From Nipponacmea schrenckii (lineage: Eukaryota; Mollusca; Gastropoda; Lottiidae), in contig CM060202.1 of NCBI GenBank assembly GCA_030562195.1, positions 1,860,001 to 1,924,000 of the forward strand: a stretch of 64,000 nucleotides of DNA, in the 5' to 3' direction. Both the position numbers and the translations under genes were made by a program. The notes under the pieces were generated by a model, which saw only the letters and a program-made list of their open reading frames with translations, ran no database searches and was not told the DNA's origin. Of this stretch, positions 1 to 11,364 are shown one piece after another. How positions within the stretch are numbered: position 1 is the stretch's first letter; every line of letters begins with the position of its first letter.

Positions 1-1292
1 AGGTGTAGTAGGAACATTAGATCCTGCAATTTGTGGCAAGTTGCCATGGTATAACATAGAGACATCAAATTAACAGCGCGGCTTTACATCTTTAAGAGAG
101 TATTTCATAGAGATCCGTCCCTTATACCACTAGTCCACTCAACTGTACATTATTTTTGCTTAAGAGAATATCATTTAAAATTCTAAAGGTTGTCATTTCC
201 TTTCAAATATTCCATATCATACATCGCCCACAACGAGAAATGAACAATCATTCCTTTTATTTAAGATATATAATATCTTTGAATCATTTTAACTGGATTA
301 ATTTTTAATCGTAAAAAAATTATAATCAAAATAACAATTCAAAAATCGGTTTCCATATATATTTCGCCAATCGGTATATAACACAAATTGAATTATCCTC
401 CGAGACCCTATTTCGATTTAAAGAAAAATACACACAGTTAGTATAGAAGAAATTACAAAATTTGCAAATTTTAAACGTGCAATTTTGATCAAATATCAAG
501 TGTTATACACATATAACATATGGAAAGAATAACTAGACCTGTTTGTAACAGTTCTGCAGCTTTCGAGCTATTTAGAATTTGTTTCCTGGCTGTCATTTAA
601 GGATAGAATGTAGATTGATTTTGCATTTATTTGGAGAGATGATTTATTCATGATTTAACACGTGACATTTGAGCTTGTTAATAGACTGGCAATCATTAAG
701 GTTTGCGATGTAAAAATATCTAGGCTTAACCACGCCCACAAAGTCCAATGACTTGTGTTGGAAACTTCAACTGGAAATGTCAAAATTTGTGAATTGACCG
801 TTTTATAGGAAATATTTGAAATTTGTAATTGCCGATAAACCGAAAGTTTACATTTTGCTATAAATCTTAATATGTCATTGGATAGAACGTATCACATTTG
901 TACAGGTATAAAGATCGCCAAAGGTCAACGTCACAATATACACCTTCGAAGTTTTATAATTTTTAATCGTAAAAAAAACAAAATCAAATTAAAAATTCAA
1001 AAATCAGTTTCCATATAAATTTCGGCAATCGGTTATAGATTCTATATACATGTACATCAAAATAACACATATTGACTGATCCTCCGAGACCCTATTTTCG
1101 ATTGAAAGAAAAATACACACAGTGATGTAAAATATCTGGGCTTAACCACGCCCACAAAGTCTAATGACTTGTTTTGATTGGTTGGGATAACTGGAAATGT
1201 CAAAATTTGTGTCTTGACCAAAAGATAAGAAATTAACACAATCAGACTTTATGACCTGTTGCATTTATATCTGTTTAATTAGAGTGTAATTT
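1..1292 (+). repeat. Direct repeat DR1, copy 1
   Basis: Positions 1-1292 recur at 3972-5282 with only scattered differences, at an offset of about 3971. Both copies run to the same word, GAGTGTAATT. Copy 1 then continues into TTATTC, while copy 2 is interrupted at 5283 by an inverted A-element end. The repeat probably extends left of the window. Confidence 0.9.
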
Positions 1293-3479
1293 TATTCTTA
1301 AACTTTTCGCAATTTTTATTTATACATATTGATTTATATATTGCTTTAAAGCTGTGAATTTGCACATTATAAATCTGTTCGAATTTTGTTTTTAAGTTAA
1401 ATAGAACTAAATATAAAAAAAAATATGAATGTTAAAATCGCTTATTTTCTACTAGGCGTATTTTCAACAGTTTTCGGTCTATAGCTAAAATAAAGATATT
1501 GTTAGAAAGCTGATAAAAATCACATCACAATAATGTCAATTAGAATGTTGCCAAGAGTCTTGTTCATGAGATATAACCATCCGAAGATACGAGAAATATG
1601 CAAATTACCAATTTTTGGATCCCTATTAATCCAAATGTTCTTTACTAAAATTAGAAATCAAGGTATCATATGAACCTTTAGCCAATGAAGATGATTGTGC
1701 AGAAAAATAAAGGATGCATATTAGTAAGTTAGTCCTCTTCGTTCCTTGCGGAGAATAGGGCTACTACAGACGTTCTCCATCTCACTCTGTTATGAGCTGT
1801 TCTTTTTGCTTCATTCCAGGTCTTGCCAATCCTTCCTAGCTCTTTCAGTCTTTTCTTTTCAAGCTATGTAAAGGTAGTCCTTGTCTTCTATGCCCTTGGG
1901 GATTCCAGTCCAGTGCCTCTCTGGTGATGTTGTTATGAGATCAAAAGGATGCATATGGTAGAGTTCAAAAGTTATGAACTTTCAAACGGAAGTCAGTTTT
2001 GAAAAACTTTGGCAGGACCTGGTCCAAAGACAAATTTGAAATTGAAAAATATGCCACTAGAGGGCCTAGATAATTATCCAAATTATAGTTTAAAACAAGT
2101 CTGAAAAAAATAGGATTAAAAATGGCGGACGAGTAGTATTTTTCCAATAATTTGCATATTTCAAGATGGCGATCAAACGGTTAGGAATTTGCATATACGG
2201 CATACATACAAAATGAAGATATTGATGGTACTAATTCTGTGGAATAAAAAAATTGCAAGTTGGTGCAAAAATTTAATCCGAAAATTCCGATTTCTGTGAT
2301 TTTCTACATTTTTTGGTCATTTTCGGACGTTTCCGGCTAATTTCGGAAAATGTTTTATCGGAATCTTAATTTAAAAAAAACACGTGCTTTTTCATAAACC
2401 ACGCACAATTAATATAGAACTGAGAACAAAATTTTCAAATATTAAAAAGCGCAATTTTGATCAAAATATAAAGTGTTATACACCATTGGAAAGAATAAAT
2501 TACGCGTAATAAGGACATAAAAGAAATTTTGACGTATGTAAATTAGGTCACGTGACAGAGCTCTTCGAAGTTAAAAAGTGCAATTTTTAAATGGCTGTAA
2601 AACCGAAAGTTGACATTGCACAACACAAATGAAGACATCAATGGATAGATCTCGACAAGGGCAACAACTTTTGTGCAGGTCACATGGTCACCAAAGGTCA
2701 AGGTCACGATATATGAACGTTGGAAAATTAGGCACTGAGTGAAAAAAAAGAACCGGAAATGAAAGGTAAGCTAAATCGAAATTCAAAATTCGGCTTCCTA
2801 AGAATTGTTAGCAATCGATTAAAGATTACATAGACATCAAAATTACAATTGTCCGATTAACCCCTAAGGCCCAATTTTTCACTTTACAAAAGTAAGTGGT
2901 TTAATGATGGCGACTGATCTGTTACTTCCGGTTCAATTTTTGTTAATTATAAAATCATTATGGGTTAATAGTAACTAATTGCAAAAAAAAAAATTCAAAT
3001 ATCTTTAGAATTCCGGAAGTGAAAATTCGAAGTTTAGCGACGTATGACGCCGAAACCGGAAGTGATGTCGACATTTTGAAAACAGATTTTTCTTGACAAG
3101 AAAAATGTTTATCTAACTGCAAATTTTGATTTCGATCTAATCAAAATTGCAAAAGTTAGAAAAAGTGTTAAATTTTAAAATTCAAAAGTCAGCAACAAAA
3201 GTAAAAATTTCAAAATTTTTAAACTGCTATTATGTAAATCTAAGTTATAAGTAGTAAATAAAAAAAGTCCGAACCAGATTGGATAAAAAAACGAGCCAGG
3301 GGTTAGTAAACAAAAATAAAATTTGTGACGTTCTACGTCATTTCCGGTAGAACAAAAATGCGTCATTTTACATTTAAACAACAACGAGCACTAGATTACG
3401 TTACAATATCACGCCAGATTGTGTAAGACATTTGCAGTTATGGCTGGGGAGCGTGACCAGAAAAAGACAAAAAAAAAAA
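1..3479 (+). mobile_element. Old A-like Helitron-type element body, non-coding
   Basis: AT-rich non-coding sequence with the same internal vocabulary as the better-preserved A elements further right: AGGTCACGTGA near 2550, repeated GGTCA words near 2700, CCGGAAGT words and AAATGGC words. It ends in an A-rich run just before a CTAGA+hairpin start at 3480, preceded by GGCTGGGGAGCGTGACCAG (compare GGCTGGGCGCTCTGACCAG before the poly-A of A elements). The left end lies outside the window. Short open frames here are translations of repeat DNA and are not called. The family assignment is by shared motifs only, and this copy is diverged. Confidence 0.5.
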
Positions 3480-5282
3480 CTAGAACCGTTAGACGGTACC
3501 AAGGCAGTGCGCGTCCCTTCTATTGCATGGGTGAAACGTTGCATTTATAATATCCAATTCCATAATAATAACTAGACCTGTTTGTAATAATTGTGCAGCT
3601 TCCGAGATATTTAGAATTTGTTATATCTCCTGGCTGTCATTTGAAATAGAACGTAACCACGCCTACTCAGTATAATGACTTGTTTTGATTGGTTGCGATA
3701 CTGAAACTGGAAATGTCAAAATTTGTCTTGACCAAACGATAAGAAATTAACACAATTTGACTTTATGACCTGTTAAATTATCTTCTTAACTCTTCTTGTA
3801 ACATTTATATCTATTTAATTAGTGTGTAAAACAAAACGTCGAAAAAACAAATTTGTGGTCTAAGGGACATAACACCTTATTTGAGATTACAAATTGATCT
3901 CGGATTAAATTAACTTTCCAGATCGTTGATACTTGTAATTTGTTTATTTATATATTTATCAATCTTAATTTAGGTGTAGTAGGAACATTAGATCCTGCAA
4001 TTTGTGGCAAGTTGCCATGGTATAACATAGAGACATCAAATTAACAGCGCGGCTTTACATCTTTAAGAGAGTATTTTATAGAGTTCCGTCCCTTATACCA
4101 CTAGTCCTCTCAACTGTACATTATTTTTGCTTAAGAGAATATCATTTAAAATTCTAAAGGTTGTCATTTCCTTCCAAATATTCCATATCATACATCGCCC
4201 ACACCGAGAAATGAACAATCATTCCTTTTATTTAAGATATATAATATCTTTGAATCATTTTAACTGGATTAATTTTTAATAGTAAAAAAATCAAAATCAA
4301 AATAACAATTCAAAAATCGGTTTCCATATATATTTCGGCAATAGATTCTATATATATGTACATCAAAATAACAATAAATTGAATTATCTTCCGAGACCCT
4401 ATTTCGATTTAAAGAAAAATACACAGTTAGTATAGAAGAAATTACAAAATTTGCAAATTTAAAACGTGCAATTTTGATCAAAAATCAAGTGTTATACACC
4501 ATTGGAAAGAACAACTAGACCTGTTTGTAACAGTTCTGCAGCTTTCGAGCTATTTAGAATTTGTTGGTCTCCTGGCTGTCATTTAAGGATAGAATGAAGA
4601 TTGATTTTGCGATTATTGGGAGAGATGATTTATTGATGATTTAACACGTGATATTTGAGTTTGTTTATAGAGTGGCAATCATTAAGGTTTGTGATGTAAA
4701 AATATCTGGGCTTAACCACACCCACAAAGTCCATTGACTTGTTTTGGAAACTTCAACTGGAAATGTCAAAATTTGTGAATTGACCGTTTTATAGGAAAAA
4801 ATTTGCAATTTTTAAATGCCGATAAACCGAAAGTTTACATTTTGCTATAAAGCTTAATATGTCATTGGATAGAACTATCACATATGTACAGGTATAAAGA
4901 TCGCCAAAGGTCAACGTCACAATATACACCTTCGAAGTTTTTATAATTTTTAATCGTAATTAAATCAAAATCAAATTAAAAATTCAAAAATCAGTTTCCA
5001 TATAAATTTCGGCAATCGGTTATAGATTCTATATACATGTCCATCAAAATAACACATATTGACTGATCCTCCGAGACCCTATTTCGATTGAAAGAAAAAT
5101 ACACACAGTGATGTAAAATATGTATGCTTAACCACGCCCACAAAGTCTAATGACTTGTTTTGATTGGTTGTGATACTTTAACTGGAAATGTCAAAATTTG
5201 TGTCTTGACCAAAAGATAAGAAATTAACACAATCAGACTTTATGACCTGTTGCATTTATATCTGTTTAATTAGAGTGTAATT
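3480..5282 (+). mobile_element. A-like element variant, 5' end with CTAGA hairpin (family D)
   Basis: It starts with CTAG (3480-3483), followed by the hairpin ACCGT/ACGGT (3485-3489 and 3493-3497, loop TAG) and the word GCAGTGCG at 3504. This is the same order as the family A start (CTAG, hairpin, GCAGTGCG), but with a different hairpin sequence. The body is diverged, includes DR1 copy 2 from 3972, and is cut at 5283 by the next element in inverse orientation. No coding capacity is seen. Confidence 0.55.
3972..5282 (+). repeat. Direct repeat DR1, copy 2
   Basis: Second copy of 1-1292 at high identity. It is truncated exactly where the 3' terminus of a minus-strand element begins (ACGTATTTCG at 5283). 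Copy 1 therefore supplies the unoccupied version of this junction. Confidence 0.9.
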
Positions 5283-5329
5283 ACGTATTTCGACTTTGGC
5301 GAAAACGTATTGTAATCGTTCGGATTATT
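5283..5329 (-). other. Family C 3' terminal double hairpin
   Basis: On the minus strand this reads TAATC/GATTA (5-nt loop), followed by ACGTTTTCG/CGAAATACGT (7-nt loop, one bulged A). On the plus strand the stem arms are ACGTATTTCG 5283-5292 and CGAAAACGT 5300-5308. The outer arm, ACGTATTTCG, is also found just inside the 5' end of every family C unit (for example 9137-9146 and 19200-19209). Confidence 0.75.
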
Positions 5330-5355
5330 GCAGTGCGTTCTATCGAACGCACTGC
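5330..5355 (-). other. Family A 3' terminal hairpin
   Basis: Perfect 11-bp stem GCAGTGCGTTC/GAACGCACTGC with a 4-nt loop. The same hairpin occurs at 16854-16879, 16909-16934 and 19150-19175, and as a 3-nt-loop variant at 22369-22393 and 22416-22440. The stem word GCAGTGCGTTC also sits just inside the 5' end of family A copies (14655, 16965). Confidence 0.85.
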
Positions 5356-5369
5356 TTTGTTTTCGAAAT

Positions 5370-5404
<35 letters not shown>

Positions 5405-6890
5405 CGAATTCTGGTCAGAGCGCCCAGCCAAAACTACACATGCCACGCACATTCTGTTAACATTTCTCCCGAAAATGCCGCGAGACTAAATCTGATGAAT
5501 GTATTTTGACGCCATTTTGACCTACAGGAAATGACGCAGCGCCGTCTACAGTTTTTCTTTGTTTTTCAATTTGCGCCTTTATTTTTGATCCGATTTTGAT
5601 GGTTTTTTTTTTAGGTAACTACATTGAATTTAGTTTTAAAAGATAGCAATTTAAGAATAATACATTTCCCAACTTTCTCGCTGACATTTTGAATTTTTAA
5701 TTTTTTGCATTTTCTTACTTCTACAGTTTTATTTCGATCGATCTGAAAACTTACAGATTTATAGACATTTGGATTGCGAAGTATAATTAATTTTCAAAAT
5801 TTCGATATCACTTCCGGTTTTGATTTTATTTGCTTTTAAAGTTGAACTTTGCACTTCCGGAATAATGAAGATATTTGAAAAATTTATTTTGCAATTAGCT
5901 ACAATTGTCTATTGAATGATGCTAAATTAAGAAAATTCGAACCGGAAGTAACGGATCTTCCGCCATCTTGATACGACTAAATTTTGTAAAACTGAAATAA
6001 GTTCTCAGGGATAAGTCTAATTTGCATAATTTTAGATTTTCTAGAAACATCAATTGATTGCGCAAAAAAGTATGGGAAGGAATTTTTGAATTTCGATTTT
6101 GCTTTTCTTTTATTTCCGGTTGAATTTTTTCAGTAATTGTCAAAACTTTAACCGGTCATATTTCGTGACCTTGACCTTTGATGACCTTTTGACCTGAACA
6201 AAAGTTATTGCCCTTCATTATATCTGCCCAATGGTATCCCCACTTTTGTTGTCCGGTGTTTACTTCCGGTTTTGCAGCCAATTGAAAATCACGAATTTTA
6301 ACTTTAAAGAGCTCTATCACGTGACCTAATTTACATAGCACAGAATTTCTTACATATTCCTTTTATGCTTAATGTCATCTTTCCATTAATATATTACACT
6401 TGGTATTTTAATCCAAATTGCGCGTTTAAAAATTTCAAAATTTTGTAATTTCTTCTATACTAACTGTGCGTGTTTTTCTTTAAATCGAAATAGGGCCTCG
6501 GGGGATAATTCGATTTGTGTTATTTTGATGTATATAGTATCTATAACCGATTGCCGAAATATATATGGAAGCAGATTTTTGAATTTTGATTTTGATTTTG
6601 ATTTTTTTACGATTAAAATTTTTAAAAACTTTGAAGGGTCGTATATTCTGACGTTGACCTTCGACGAATTTTTAACCTGTACAAATGTGATAGCTCTCGA
6701 GAAGTTCTATCCAATGATATATAAAGCTTTATTGTAAGATGTATACTTCCGCTTTTATCGCCATTTGAAAATTGCGAATTTTCCCTATAAAACAATCTGT
6801 TTAATGTGTTGCATTTGGGCGATCTACAAGATATAAGTTTCAGCGATCTGAAATTATTTTTTAGTTTAATCGTTTTACATCCAGTTAAAA

Positions 6891-7213
6891 TGAAATGAAA
6901 TGAATGGAGTTTTACGTCCTACTCTTCTGCACCTTATGGGCTAATGAAGACGGGCAACGCCATGCAGTGTGCAATGAGGGAAATTTTGCCAGGACAGCGG
7001 CATTAGCCTACTCTTTTTGCGATTTCCAACTGTCGAGGGATCTTTAACGTGCACAGCCTGTAGCACACGGGGCCTCGGTTTATTGTCCCATCCGAACGAC
7101 TAGACGCTTTTTCCATGTCAGTCCCTCCGACCTGCATCACTGACAAGGGGAAACCGGGCTGAAAAATCCGAAAGTTCATCTCGACCTTTGCCGGGATTGA
7201 ACCCTGGACCTTC
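6891..7213 (-). mobile_element. tRNA-derived SINE, inverted copy, truncated by gap
   Basis: Reverse complement of the SINE at 8435-8802, starting with the ATTTC-repeat tail and running into the N gap at 7214. It is flanked on its 3' side by the target duplication TACATCCAGTTAAAA (6876-6890), which is the reverse complement of the duplication around the plus-strand copy. The same insertion event is therefore present in both arms. Confidence 0.85.
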
Positions 7214-7713
7214 NNNNNNNNNNNNNNNNNNNNNNNNNNNNNNNNNNNNNNNNNNNNNNNNNNNNNNNNNNNNNNNNNNNNNNNNNNNNNNNNNNNNNNN
7301 NNNNNNNNNNNNNNNNNNNNNNNNNNNNNNNNNNNNNNNNNNNNNNNNNNNNNNNNNNNNNNNNNNNNNNNNNNNNNNNNNNNNNNNNNNNNNNNNNNNN
7401 NNNNNNNNNNNNNNNNNNNNNNNNNNNNNNNNNNNNNNNNNNNNNNNNNNNNNNNNNNNNNNNNNNNNNNNNNNNNNNNNNNNNNNNNNNNNNNNNNNNN
7501 NNNNNNNNNNNNNNNNNNNNNNNNNNNNNNNNNNNNNNNNNNNNNNNNNNNNNNNNNNNNNNNNNNNNNNNNNNNNNNNNNNNNNNNNNNNNNNNNNNNN
7601 NNNNNNNNNNNNNNNNNNNNNNNNNNNNNNNNNNNNNNNNNNNNNNNNNNNNNNNNNNNNNNNNNNNNNNNNNNNNNNNNNNNNNNNNNNNNNNNNNNNN
7701 NNNNNNNNNNNNN
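7214..7713. other. Assembly gap (500 N)
   Basis: Exactly 500 N, a conventional size for a gap of unknown length. The left side is the 5' part of an inverted SINE inside a family A element. The right side begins 30 bases or so inside the 5' end of a family A element in plus orientation. The missing sequence should include at least the SINE head and about 0.7 kb of the inverted element, so the true gap is probably longer than 500. Confidence 0.95.
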
Positions 7714-9114
7714 AACGGCACTGAAGCAGTGCGTTCCATCCAGGGATTCGTTCGTTCGTTCGTTCGTTAAGCAAAAGACAGAAAGGGTTTATTAAAATAG
7801 AAAAAAAGTGCATCAGAAATGGATTTTGATTTCATAACAAACGCTCCCATACCCCCCTTTTCCCCCTTTCCCCTCTTTGCCCCTCCCCGTCCTTAGCCCT
7901 CATCATCAATTAAGATAGATAATAAGTTAAAATCATAATAGAAAATGGATAGAGGGTCGTTTAATCTAAAAAAGATATGCGGATCGCCGAAACTCATATT
8001 TGTAAATCGCCCAAACGTAGAGAATAATACCCAATACAAAGTAGATTGTTTTATATATTAAATTCGCAATTTTCAGATGGCGATGAAACCAAAAGTAGAT
8101 ATCGTACAAAAAATATACATATAGCATTGGATAGACAATGTCGAAGCTATATACAAATCGAAAGGTCACTAATGGTTCAAGTTGTCTTAAGTCGCCAGGG
8201 TATAACATTGAGACACCACATAAATAGCGCTGCCTAACATTTTAAAATTTATATTGAATAGAGTTTCGTCCCTAAGACCATTATTCCAGTCAACTGTATA
8301 TTAATGTTGCATAATTATAAGAGATAAAAATTTAAATTCTAAAGGTTGTAATTTCGTTCCAAATATTCAATATTTACATCACCCACAACTGGAAAAACAT
8401 ATATAACAACTTTGAATCATTTTAACTGGATGTAGGGAGCCGCGGTGGCTCAGTGGGTTAGACGCTTGCTCGCTAACCTGAAGGTCCAGGGTTCAATCCC
8501 GGCAAAGGTCGAGATGAACTTTCGGATTTTTCAGCCCGGTTTCCCCTTGTCAGTGATGCAGGTCGGAGGGACTGACATGGAAAAAGCGTCTAGTCGTTCG
8601 GATGGGACAATAAACCGAGGCCCCGTGTGCTACAGGCTGTGCACGTTAAAGATCCCTCGACAGTTGGAAATCGCAAAAAGAGTAGGCTAATGCCGCTGTC
8701 CTGGCAAAATTTCCCTCATTGCACACTGCATGGCGTTGCCCGTCTTCATTAGCCCATAAGGTGCAGAAGAGTAGGACGTAAAACTCCATTCATTTCATTT
8801 CATTTTAACTGGATGTAAAACGATTAAACTAAAAAATAATTTCAGATCGCTGAAACTTATATCTTGTAGATCGCCCAAATGCAACACATTAAACAGATTG
8901 TTTTATAGGGAAAATTCGCAATTTTCAAATGGCGATAAAAGCGGAAGTATACATCTTACAATAAAGCTTTATATATCATTGGATAGAACTTCTCGAGAGC
9001 TATCACATTTGTACAGGTTAAAAATTCGTCGAAGGTCAACGTCAGAATATACGACCCTTCAAAGTTTTTAAAAATTTTAATCGTAAAAAAATCAAAATCA
9101 AAATCAAAATTCAA
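7714..9114 (+). mobile_element. Family A element, 5' portion (interrupted copy)
   Basis: Begins inside the 5' hairpin region (AACGGCACTGAAGCAGTGCG, matching 14643 onward), has four rather than two GTTCGTTC units near 7745, and continues through the conserved body. It carries the SINE at 8435-8802. It is interrupted at 9114/9115 by a family C dimer and resumes at 11365. Two further full copies (14627 and 16937) lack both insertions. Confidence 0.75.
8435..8802 (+). mobile_element. tRNA-derived SINE with 15-bp target site duplication
   Basis: The tRNA-like head contains an A box (TGGCTCAGTGG near 8446) and a B box (GGTTCAATCCC near 8490), followed by a ~300 bp body that includes GCACGTTAAAGATCCC, similar to the conserved body of molluscan SINEs, and an ATTTC-repeat tail. 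A perfect 15-bp duplication, TTTTAACTGGATGTA, flanks it at 8420-8434 and 8803-8817. The two other A copies show the unoccupied site near 15330 and 17632. It is not a functional tRNA gene: the 3' half does not fold into a mature tRNA end and the unit is a retroposed copy. Confidence 0.9.
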
Positions 9115-11364
9115 CTAGAATTGCTTACAATTATGAACGTATTTCGAGAGCCTTAAAATATTATGTAGGCTAAATTTGCAATTACCTACATCTAGACAAT
9201 ATATTGAATATCATTTGACCTAGTTTTCAAAGTCATAAAATAATTAGGTCACACCTTCCGTAACGGTTAATGATGGCGAAAATATGAAAATTATCAATTT
9301 TTGCTGTATTTAAGTACACTTATCTCTATGAATTTTTTAAGTAAGCCAAATTAAAAAATATCTACTCGTAGACAATATATTGAATATTATTTGACCTAAT
9401 TTTCAAGGTCATAGATTAAGTGGGTCACACCTTCCGTACCCGTTAAAGTGACCTAATTTTGAAAAAATCGAAATTTAAATAATTCGAAAGAAAATACGAA
9501 ATTTGAAAATCGGTCTCCAAGAAAAGGTAGATAATGATCCATTGTATCTATGTGCTAAATTTCATCAAAATCGGTCTATCAGTAGTGTCTGAATTTCGGA
9601 TTTAAGAATTGTAACAAAAATTCAAAATGGCGGCCGATATGGCAGCTTGACCTAATTATTTAGGTCAAATCAATTACTATTGACAAGTTATTTCTAAAAC
9701 AGTTTTCACTTTTCACCTAGCAGTTATAGACCGGAAGTTACGTAATTACGTCATTTGAGGCTAAACCGGAAGTAGAATTTTTTTTTTCACATTTTTTCAA
9801 AAATTATAATCATATCGCCTATCAACTGGTAAAGTTTCAAAATTTTACCATTTATATTAAAGGAGAAATCACGGTCTGAAATTTTTGCCGATGACCCTTG
9901 AATATTGAATTGCAAATCGTGGGTAAAATATTTAACCTAATTGCATAAAACCTATAATTGTTAGTTGAAAAATACATTGAAGTTTTCAAATCTGAAAATC
10001 CGGTCAAAATCGAACTGAAAATAAACTTGCTAAAGCAAAAAAACCTGAACTTCCGGTTCTCACTTCCTGTCAGAGATAGAACTTCCGGTTTTGTTTTATT
10101 TGATAATAGAAATCATTCTAAGATCAACTGTAGATTTAGAATTTCTGCACCTTTTACCAGTTTGTCTGCAAACTCATCCAAGAATTACAAAAAAAAAAAA
10201 AAAAAAAAAAAATAAAACTAGAATTGCTTACAATTATGAACGTATTTCGAGAGCCTTAAAATATTATGTAGGCTAAATTTGCAATTACCTACATCTAGAC
10301 AATATATTGAATATCATTTGACCTAGTTTTCAAAGTCATAAAATAATTAGGTCACACCTTCCGTAACGGTTAATGATGGCGAAAATATGAAAATTATCAA
10401 TTTTTGCTGTATTTAAGTACACTTATCTCTATGAATTTTTTAAGTAAGCCAAATTAAAAAATATCTACTCGTAGACAATATATTGAATATTATTTGACCT
10501 AATTTTCAAGGTCATAGATTAAGTGGGTCACACCTTCCGTACCCGTTAAAGTGACCTAATTTTGAAAAAATCGAAATTTAAATAATTCGAAAAAAAATAC
10601 GAAATTTGAAAATCGGTCTCCAAGAAAAGGTAGATAATGATCCATTGTATCTATGTGCTAAATTTCATCAAAATCGGTCTATCAGTAGTGTCTGAATTTC
10701 GGATTTAAGAATTGTAACGAAAATTCAAAATGGCGGCCGATATGGCAGCTTGACCTAATTATTTAGGTCAAATCAATTACTATTGACAAGTTATTTATAA
10801 AACAGTTTTCACTTTTCACCTAGCAGTTATAGACCGGAAGTTACGTAATTACGTCATTTGAGGCTAAACCGGAAGTGGAATTTTTTTTTTCACATTTTTT
10901 CAAAAATTATAAACATATCGCCTATCAACTGGTAAAGTTTCAAAATTTTACCATTTATATTAAAGGAGAAATCACGGTCTGAAATTTTTGCCGATGACCC
11001 TTGAATATTGAATTGCAAATCGTGGGTAAAATATTTAACCTAATTGCATAAAACCTATAATTGTTAGTTGACAAATAAATTGAAGTTTTCAAATCTGAAA
11101 ATCCGGTCAAAATCGAACTGAAAATAAACTTGCTAAAGCAAAAAAACCTGAACTTCCGGTTCTCACTTCCTGTCAGAGATAGAACTTCCGGTTTTGTTTT
11201 ATTTGATAATAGAAATCATTCTAAGATCAACTGTAGATTTAGAATTTCTGCACCTTTTACCAGTTTGTCTGCAAACTCATCCAAGAATTACAAAAAAAAA
11301 AAAAAAAAAAAAAATAAAATAATCCGAACGATTACAATACGTTTTCGCCAAAGTCGAAATACGT
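9115..11364 (+). mobile_element. Family C tandem dimer with single 3' hairpin terminus
   Basis: Two ~1.1 kb units (9115-10217 and 10218-11319) lie head to tail and are nearly identical. Each opens with CTAG, the hairpin AATTG/CAATT and the word ACGTATTTCG. Each ends in a poly-A run (10190-10212, 11292-11314). Only after the second unit is there the terminal double hairpin (11320-11364). The insertion sits in a family A body. The inverted arm gives the empty site: TTC plus five A plus TCTGC becomes TTCAA, then the element, then five A, so the occupied site has two extra A. No transposase or Rep/helicase is encoded. The ~85-residue open frames are repeat translations. Confidence 0.8.
11320..11364 (+). 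other. Family C 3' terminal double hairpin
   Basis: TAATC/GATTA stem (11320-11324 and 11330-11334), then ACGTTTTCG/CGAAATACGT ending at 11364, where host family A sequence resumes (AAAAATCTGC). The outer arm is the exact reverse complement of ACGTATTTCG at the 5' end of the unit (9137-9146). Confidence 0.8.

Larger units (their letters stand above)
5283..7213 (-). mobile_element. Family A Helitron-like element, inverted copy, cut by assembly gap
   Basis: Read on the minus strand, this is the 3' two thirds of a family A element: body, poly-A (34 T on the plus strand at 5371-5404), the box CATTTCGAAAACAAA, the A hairpin (5330-5355), and then a complete family C 3' end (5283-5329). It matches the plus-strand copy at 8435-9114 and 11365-12552 almost base for base, including the same SINE at the same site, but it lacks the C-element insertion found there. 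Its 5' part is lost in the 500-N gap. No protein gene is present. Confidence 0.75.

Noticed and set aside
7118..7813. Long open frames spanning the N gap
   Set aside because: Created by translating N. The flanks are SINE and repeat DNA.
8435..8510. A tRNA gene
   Set aside because: A and B boxes are present but the sequence continues into a SINE body and tail with target duplications, so it is a SINE head.
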